The translations under genes and the position numbers were made by a program. A stretch of 64,000 bases of DNA from positions 124,001-188,000 of the forward strand of contig QJNS01000017.1 of the NCBI GenBank assembly GCA_004154925.1. The letters run 5' to 3'. The DNA is from Monosporascus cannonballus (Eukaryota; Ascomycota; Sordariomycetes; Xylariales). The notes beneath the pieces were generated by a model. It was not told where the DNA came from. It worked only from the letters and a program-made list of their open reading frames with translations, and ran no database searches. Positions 57,741 through 64,000 of this stretch are shown here, piece after piece. Positions within the stretch are counted from its first letter, which is position 1. Every line of letters starts with the position of its first letter.

Positions 57741-60068
57741 ATGCGTATAAAAGGATTTGCATACTCTTATTAGTATTATAGCTAGATCGTTCCACGGCTT
57801 TTAAGTTATTATCAACTATAAATATCTCTAATATTTTCCTTTGATTTAATTTTTACGGCTTTATATATAAATACATTTAAATCTGTATAATTATACATAT
57901 ATTGTTTTAATAAATTCTGATATATTATAATTTATGTTATCAGATATATAAATATACGTCATTTTATTTATAATACTTTTGTATATATTAGATAGCTTTT
58001 CGAATTTATGCGTATTATTATCATTTTTCGCTTAATTAACTATAAGATAATAGACATTTGTAAGCTGGAGTAAGGTGATTTCCGACCAGTCGTAAAGTAG
58101 ATTCCAAGAAATAAGTGTATTAGATTACTTCCATCTGGCGTTTCCTACTAGCTGCCAAATAGTGGATTTATATTAGTAAGTAGGTCGATGGCTGATCGGT
58201 AATTAATGGGTTACCAGCTTTATCCTTATAAGGGCTGTATTTTTATAATTAATTCCCCTTTTTAAGTTATTAATCCTTAATAATTTTATTATTAATTTAA
58301 TATAAAAAATTTTATATATCTCGTTATGTATATTTGTCGATAATTTCTCGTTACAAGTACGTAAGTTATGTTATATTATAAGTAATAGCCGTAATAATTA
58401 ATACATAGTATATTACGTAATTAATTATATTCCGTTTAATTTCCTATTATAATATATTTTTTAACCCTATTTTGTTTATTTTTTTTGGCGCCTATATTTC
58501 TATTCTTTTTTACGTACGCGTTCCGTTCAGTTTTTCGTTTTCTTTATTCTTATTTCGCCTTTTCCGTTTGTTTTGCGTATAGTTTCCTTTTTTTCCGTTT
58601 GCCATGTTTTTTTTTCGCAAGAAACGTTACGAAAAATGGTATTTTGATATTAATAATAATTAGGATTTCCTTTAACGCTATTTTTTTCGACGCCAATAAC
58701 AAGATAGATATTAATCGTATTACGGGCGGTAATAAGCCGTATTGTATTTACGTAACATAACGTTATTTTAATTATTATATAATTTACATTTATGTTCTAA
58801 ACGTTTTAAATTACGTCGTAACTAATTATTATTATAAGATGTTTTGCGTAATAAGTAATTATTTTTAATATTATTAATATCATTATCTAATTTTCGTTTA
58901 AATTCAGATCGTCCTTAAAGGTACCGCCTAAACGGTTTTTTTAGTTCGGTACCGATAATTAGAAATTAATCGACGAACTCGAAAAGGCTCGTATTACGGG
59001 TACCTAGTACGAACGTTCCGACGTAATTGCGATCGGTCGTCGATTCGACGTCTTTTGCAAAGCCGAATTCGCTCTTAACGTAGTTATTATTAAGAAATAT
59101 CGTTTTCTTAATATGTTGGAGGTCGATTTCCAATCGTCTGTTGTAGTTGCAGAAATTTAATTTTAAAGCCGTTTTATAGATTTATAAGTTTAAGTTTTTT
59201 TCTAAATATTACGATTTTTTTATTATTCCGCCATTAATTTACGATTAGGCGCAATTTTAAAATACCTTTATAAATAAGGCGGTTTTCGAAAACTATTATG
59301 CCGTTACCTTTTTTACTTATGAATATTTTTCGCCCGTTTTTCAACGTTTTGACAAAACCTTAATACTTATTAATAATTATAATTAAAAAACAGATTTATC
59401 CGATAAAATTATTATTAAATTTAAATACGTTAAACGTTTTATACACGGCGTCTTATTTTCGATTAATAATAAATTATATTCCGATTACCTAGACTTTGTT
59501 TTTCGTAAGAAATAAAACGTTTTTAATTTTTTTTTTAGATTTTTCATTTAGCAAATTTAATAAACGTATTTGTTTATTGCCGTTATATGTTTTTCGAATA
59601 TTTTCCGATATTCCTATATTAATTTTCTTAATACGTTTATTAAAAGCTAATTAACGTAAGGCTTAATCATTAAACGCGAAATTTTGTTTTTGAAATAAAA
59701 GTTCGATTTTTTTATATTGTTTATCGGTTTTCGATCGGTATACGATAAGGTAGTTATTTACCGAAAGCTTAAAGGTAATTATATAATTAAGTAATATTTT
59801 AATGTCAATATCTTAATTCTGCTTAAAATTATTTTCTGTGATTTTGTAACTATTAGGCGATTAATTTCCGATCGGATTATTATTATTTTACGGTTTTTAA
59901 ACCGTTTTATTATATATATATATATTTAATTTTCTTTTTGTAATACTATCATATTTTGATTACGTATTCTAAGTACTTTCGAGGTTTTTAAGTATTAAAT
60001 TTAGCGGGCCAGCTTTTTTATTTAATAAAATATTCGTATTATTCCCGGTTATCTTAATAACGAACAAT
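57741..60068. other. AT-rich gene-free DNA with unidentified coding relics
   Basis: No intact gene. From about 58890 to 59160 the sequence is richer in CG words and one plus-strand frame is nearly open (for example SDVIAIGRRFDVFC, NVVIIKKYRFLNML), but I recognise no family. An open frame at 58485-58760 is Phe-rich low complexity, not a convincing protein. This is probably an old RIP-mutated element. Confidence 0.4.
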
Positions 60069-60073
60069 ATCCT

Positions 60074-60236
60074 TGTCAGCTAGCAGGGGGTGCTCTAGCA
60101 CCCCATATACGGAAAATTCCCTCTGACCGGAACATATATGTTCCGGGACTAGATCACCTTAAAGTGTAATGCACGTTTTAAAGCACTTGCAACTAGTTAT
60201 TAATAAATATATAACTGATATCCTTTATATTTAATA
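60074..60236 (+). repeat. Left LTR of copia element 2
   Basis: About 163 bp, TGTCAGCTAGCAGG to TTTATATTTAATA. The left half is nearly identical to the left LTR of element 1 and the right half is heavily AT-shifted. Confidence 0.9.
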
Positions 60237-63200
60237 ATTAAAAAAGTTTATTCGTTTAATTAAGATATACATCAACTAATTAGCTATTAATAAAACGATA
60301 TAAGCTATATATTAATTATAATTATCGAAATATGCTAATAATAATAATAACGATTATACCGTTAAAGTTTTCCGTTATTTATAAGGGATCTAAGGACTAG
60401 GGTTATTTTAAAAGCGAATTTAAATCTAAAGTATACGCGTTTGATATTTGAAATTATATTAATTTTGATTAAAACTTTTAATAACTTATTAAACTTATAA
60501 AATTTAATATAGCTTTTTATCTAAAATGATAAATCCGTTATACGATACGAATTAATATCTTAAGCGGTTTTTCGTTCATATTTATATTTTCCGAAGAAAT
60601 TATAGAAAAAATCAATTATATTAATTACTTAACAAATGCTTTTAAAATGAAGACCGAAAGCAAATAAGATTATAATTAGGATTTTACAGCATATATTTAT
60701 AAAAATCGAAAATACGATATTTTCTGTAACAATATTAACGATTTTACCAAATAGGTTTTAAAATTAATATTTTTAATAATTAAAGAAATTAGTTTTTTTC
60801 CAGGAAAAGGTTTACGAAAATAATATTCAGCTTAGGTAAATCCGGCAAAATATACGATAGCAGATTTCTAATTAATACTTAACGAGAATATCGCAAACGG
60901 TTAAAGCAAATTTCGAAATTAATAAAAAAGTTAAACGAATAAATCGTAAAATAATAAAAAATTATGGTCTAAAAATAACGATATGGGATTCCAGAAACGA
61001 AAATAACAATTATATGAGTTAACGATTTATATATAATATTAACCTTTATTATTAAAATTTAGACGATTATTTTTCAGATTGTAAAAACAACCGAGATTAA
61101 TAATGGTACGATTTATTATTAGAAAGTAATAACGACTTTATTAAATTATTGGATTATAACGAACTTATAATAATTATTAAGGAATATTAAAGTAGCATTT
61201 TTAATATTTTACAAGATATTTGTAAATTTCTTTAATTAGGACGATGTTAATTAAGAAAATCCTAAAAATATTAACCTTTAACCGTAAAAAAGGACCTTAA
61301 GCCGTAGGCCGAAACGGGGTAATTATAAAGGTTCCTATACGGACCAAAGTAATAATAAGCGAAAACGTTAGGAACTAAACGTATAAAATATCTATTATAA
61401 AACGTATTTAATTAATTATTACATATTATTTAATTATTATTATATATTTTTTGGAAAAGTTTTAAAACATTTCCGTTTTAATAATAAAATAATAACATAT
61501 GTCCAAAAACGAATTTTCGCCAATTAATCTTTAAAGGAAAAAATCGATCGTATATCGAAAATTATGAAAAAACTGTTTATATAAAAAATAGATTAATTTT
61601 TAAAAGGGGTGTAACGAATATTAATATATTTTTTGATTATTGATTAACGTAATGTTATAAATATTTTATTTTACCCTTTAAGGGATTTAGTTATTCTGGA
61701 TTTAAGGGTTACGATATATATTTTAAACTTATTTAATAAATTTTTGAATTTTAAATTTATCGTACAAAAAAACGGGATATATGTGAGTAATAATTTTGTC
61801 CTAATTAAAAGATACGAAAAAGTTAATATAATTTTTTAAAGGCTTAATAATATAAATGCGTTACGTTTGTATAACGTAGCCTATTACCAAAGTTTCGTAT
61901 ATAATTTGGTATTTTTTCTGCAATTTCGGACTAAAGATTATTAATAAGATAACCGAAAACTTAATAATTTAATTTAAAATAAATATAATTAGATAATTAT
62001 TACGTTAATAAATAAATTTAATTAATTCGTTATCGAAACTATAAACGTAATACTTATTTATGTAATTTTAATAATTTATAGACAAAATGTTAATTCGTAA
62101 GTAATAAAATTATTACGAATCGATAACGGCATTATATGGCATTTAAAATTAGAATATTTAAGATCTGAAATAATTGCTTAGTTATAGTTTTATACAAAAA
62201 GAATCCGCCTAAAGGGCTTTATAATAATCGAATATTAAGTATATAATAAACCGAAAATTAAAAGGCTAATACCCCGCAAGTCAAAAAAGGGAATATCCCG
62301 ATTAGAATAAAAAATTATTATCGAGTTTATAAATTTTGAAAAAAACCTTAAAAATATAGATATATTATATTTGTTACCGATAAATATTTAAGTTTTACTT
62401 GGAATATGTATTTTAAAAACCGAAAGAAAAATATATTAATTATAATATTTCGATATTTTTTTTAAAAAAGTTTAAAAAATCAAAATAAGGTTTTGTTTAT
62501 ACGTAATCGAATACGATAATAAGATCTTAAATAATTATTAATTTCGAAATATATTTTAGTTACTTCCTTTTAATCTTAGACTTAAACCTTTAATATTATA
62601 TATTTAGGCTTTAAACGGAGGTATAAAGCGTTTAAAGAATAAGATTAAAAAAAAACGATTATAATATAAAATGGCGTTAAGTTATTTTCGTTTTTAATCG
62701 TATATATTTTTAAAACGGCAATATACTTATACAACCGCACCTTTAAATACGCATTTTTTAATAAAGGCTTTACGAAATTTATTATATTTATTTAACGTAT
62801 AAAAACAATATTATAATATTTTATCAAAAACCTTAATAAATTTACTTCTGAATATACGGCTGTATGGCTTACGTTATAATAATTACTGCTATAAAGAAAA
62901 ATAACACTTTTAAAAACTAAATTTTAAAACGTAAATCGGTTATTTCGTTAGTTATTAATTTATGAATATTTACGATATTTAAAACTTATTAATTAATAAG
63001 GTTATTATTATTCGATATATATAATTTAATAAAAAAGTTACTGTTTTAAGTAATATTAAAATCTAAAAAACGATTTTTTGTATATTATAGAAAAAAAGTT
63101 ACGAAAGTTATTTCGACAGATAAAAATACTTAATCAAAATGATAATTATTTAATTGATATATAAAAAGAAAATAGAAGTTTAAATGGAATAATTTAATTA

Positions 63201-64000
63201 TCGGCTAAATAAAAAAAATACTTTTAAAAAAATACCAACGAAAATACGTACAGAATAAGAAAAAATAAGCTTATTTATAAGGGATTAATTATTTTTATAT
63301 AATCGTTATATTCGAATTATTTCCGTTTTTTAAATTATTACCGCCATTAACGTTTATCCTGCTAATTATGATAATTATTACGCCGAGGAAAAAAAAATTA
63401 AAGTAGCCTTAAGTTTCCCTTATATTATTTAACCCAAAATAACGGTAAAAAACACAGGTACTCTACGAGTTATAAACGTAAACTTCCCGTATATTTCGTA
63501 TTAAGAAAATATTATCCAAAACGAGTATAATGTATAAGAAACCGTATTTAATATAAGATGTTTAATTTTCAATATAAATACGTACAATAACCGGCCGATA
63601 AGTTACAGAAATTTAAAAAAATTAATTACTTAAAATACGCCTAATTCTGATCGGAAAAGAAATAATACCTTAGTATATAAGAAAGTATTTAAGTTATAGG
63701 ACCGGATATATAGGCGTAATTTACCGTTACTGCCGCGAAGTCATACAAAGCTAGGTATAAATCCGTTAAAAAAGATATTCCGTAAAGCCGAAAACATTTA
63801 CTTATAAAACTATAAGGAAACACGATTTTAAAAAACCGTTACTTAATTTTCTGCTAAAAGGAAATAAGTTTTAAAATATATATATTTATAAGTTTAACAA
63901 ATATAATTAACTTTAAAAGTACAAAGCGTATTTTGTTATACGAAACAATTATTACGTAATTATTTTCATTAAAAAATTATTTTAAGTTTTTATTATTATT
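60074..64000 (+). mobile_element. Second Ty1/copia copy, same family, cut by the window end
   Basis: Left LTR at 60074-60236 is followed by internal sequence colinear with element 1 (for example the gag start near 60350-60440 against 45785-45860). The copy runs to about the RT region, corresponding to roughly 49.4 kb of element 1. It is RIP-saturated with no open frame. The five bases before it read ATCCT; the partner duplication would lie outside the window. Confidence 0.9.

Noticed and set aside
58485..58760. 91-codon Phe-rich frame as a membrane protein
   Set aside because: Runs of T-rich sequence in an AT-rich repeat block give spurious Phe/Leu/Tyr content.

Overview
The window looks like nuclear DNA of a filamentous ascomycete (Pezizomycotina). 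The evidence is: genes broken by 50-160 bp GT-AG introns, fungal-type gene content (Mediator Med6, Dhr1/Ecm16 helicase, Ubp15/USP7 protease, a fungal arsenite methyltransferase with a bZIP regulator), and a right-hand third made of AT-saturated LTR retrotransposons with the C-to-T/G-to-A signature of repeat-induced point mutation (RIP). Short CCTAGGTA-type repeats upstream of the deubiquitinase gene would suit a Sordariomycete, but I cannot place the order.

Left part (1-45 kb, balanced GC). The first 1.6 kb is gene-free and holds a 3 x 35 bp tandem repeat and a RIP-like copy of a dispersed repeat. It is followed by a 7-exon MFS transporter gene, a very long GHKL/HSP90-type ATPase of the DUF3684 family with a zincin-like HEXXH near its C-terminus, and a housekeeping block: MMtag-domain protein, MED6, DEAH helicase Dhr1/Ecm16 and a Pac3-like proteasome chaperone. 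Then come a degenerate 2-oxoglutarate/Fe(II) dioxygenase pseudogene and a HAD phosphatase. The next unit is a divergent pair, a bZIP factor and an ArsM-type arsenite methyltransferase, whose 455 bp shared promoter carries three copies of a 13-15 bp motif. An atypical SDR and a conserved protein of unknown function follow. The rest of this part holds a broken Tet-like 2OG-Fe(II) oxygenase abutting a dispersed repeat, a mitochondrial PDK/BCKDK-type kinase, the 8-exon Ubp15/USP7 gene, a gene-free 3.4 kb stretch, and a secreted arylsulfotransferase-like protein.

Right part (45.5-64 kb, strongly AT-rich). A full-length Ty1/copia element (45520-50942, 5 bp target duplication GTATC), a full-length Ty3/gypsy chromovirus-type element (52015-57635, duplication GACTT) and the left 3.9 kb of a second copia copy (60074 to window end) are separated by AT-rich gene-free DNA. 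Internal regions are saturated with stops, but the 165-190 bp LTRs are much less mutated. In each LTR the mutations sit on the half facing the element interior, which is an unusual mirror-symmetric gradient.

Functionally, most left-hand genes are unrelated housekeeping genes. The one clear functional unit is the arsenic pair: a bZIP regulator divergently transcribed from the methyltransferase it probably controls. I found no tRNA, rRNA or CRISPR array. Intron boundaries were read by eye from frame and GT/AG and checked only for reading-frame arithmetic.
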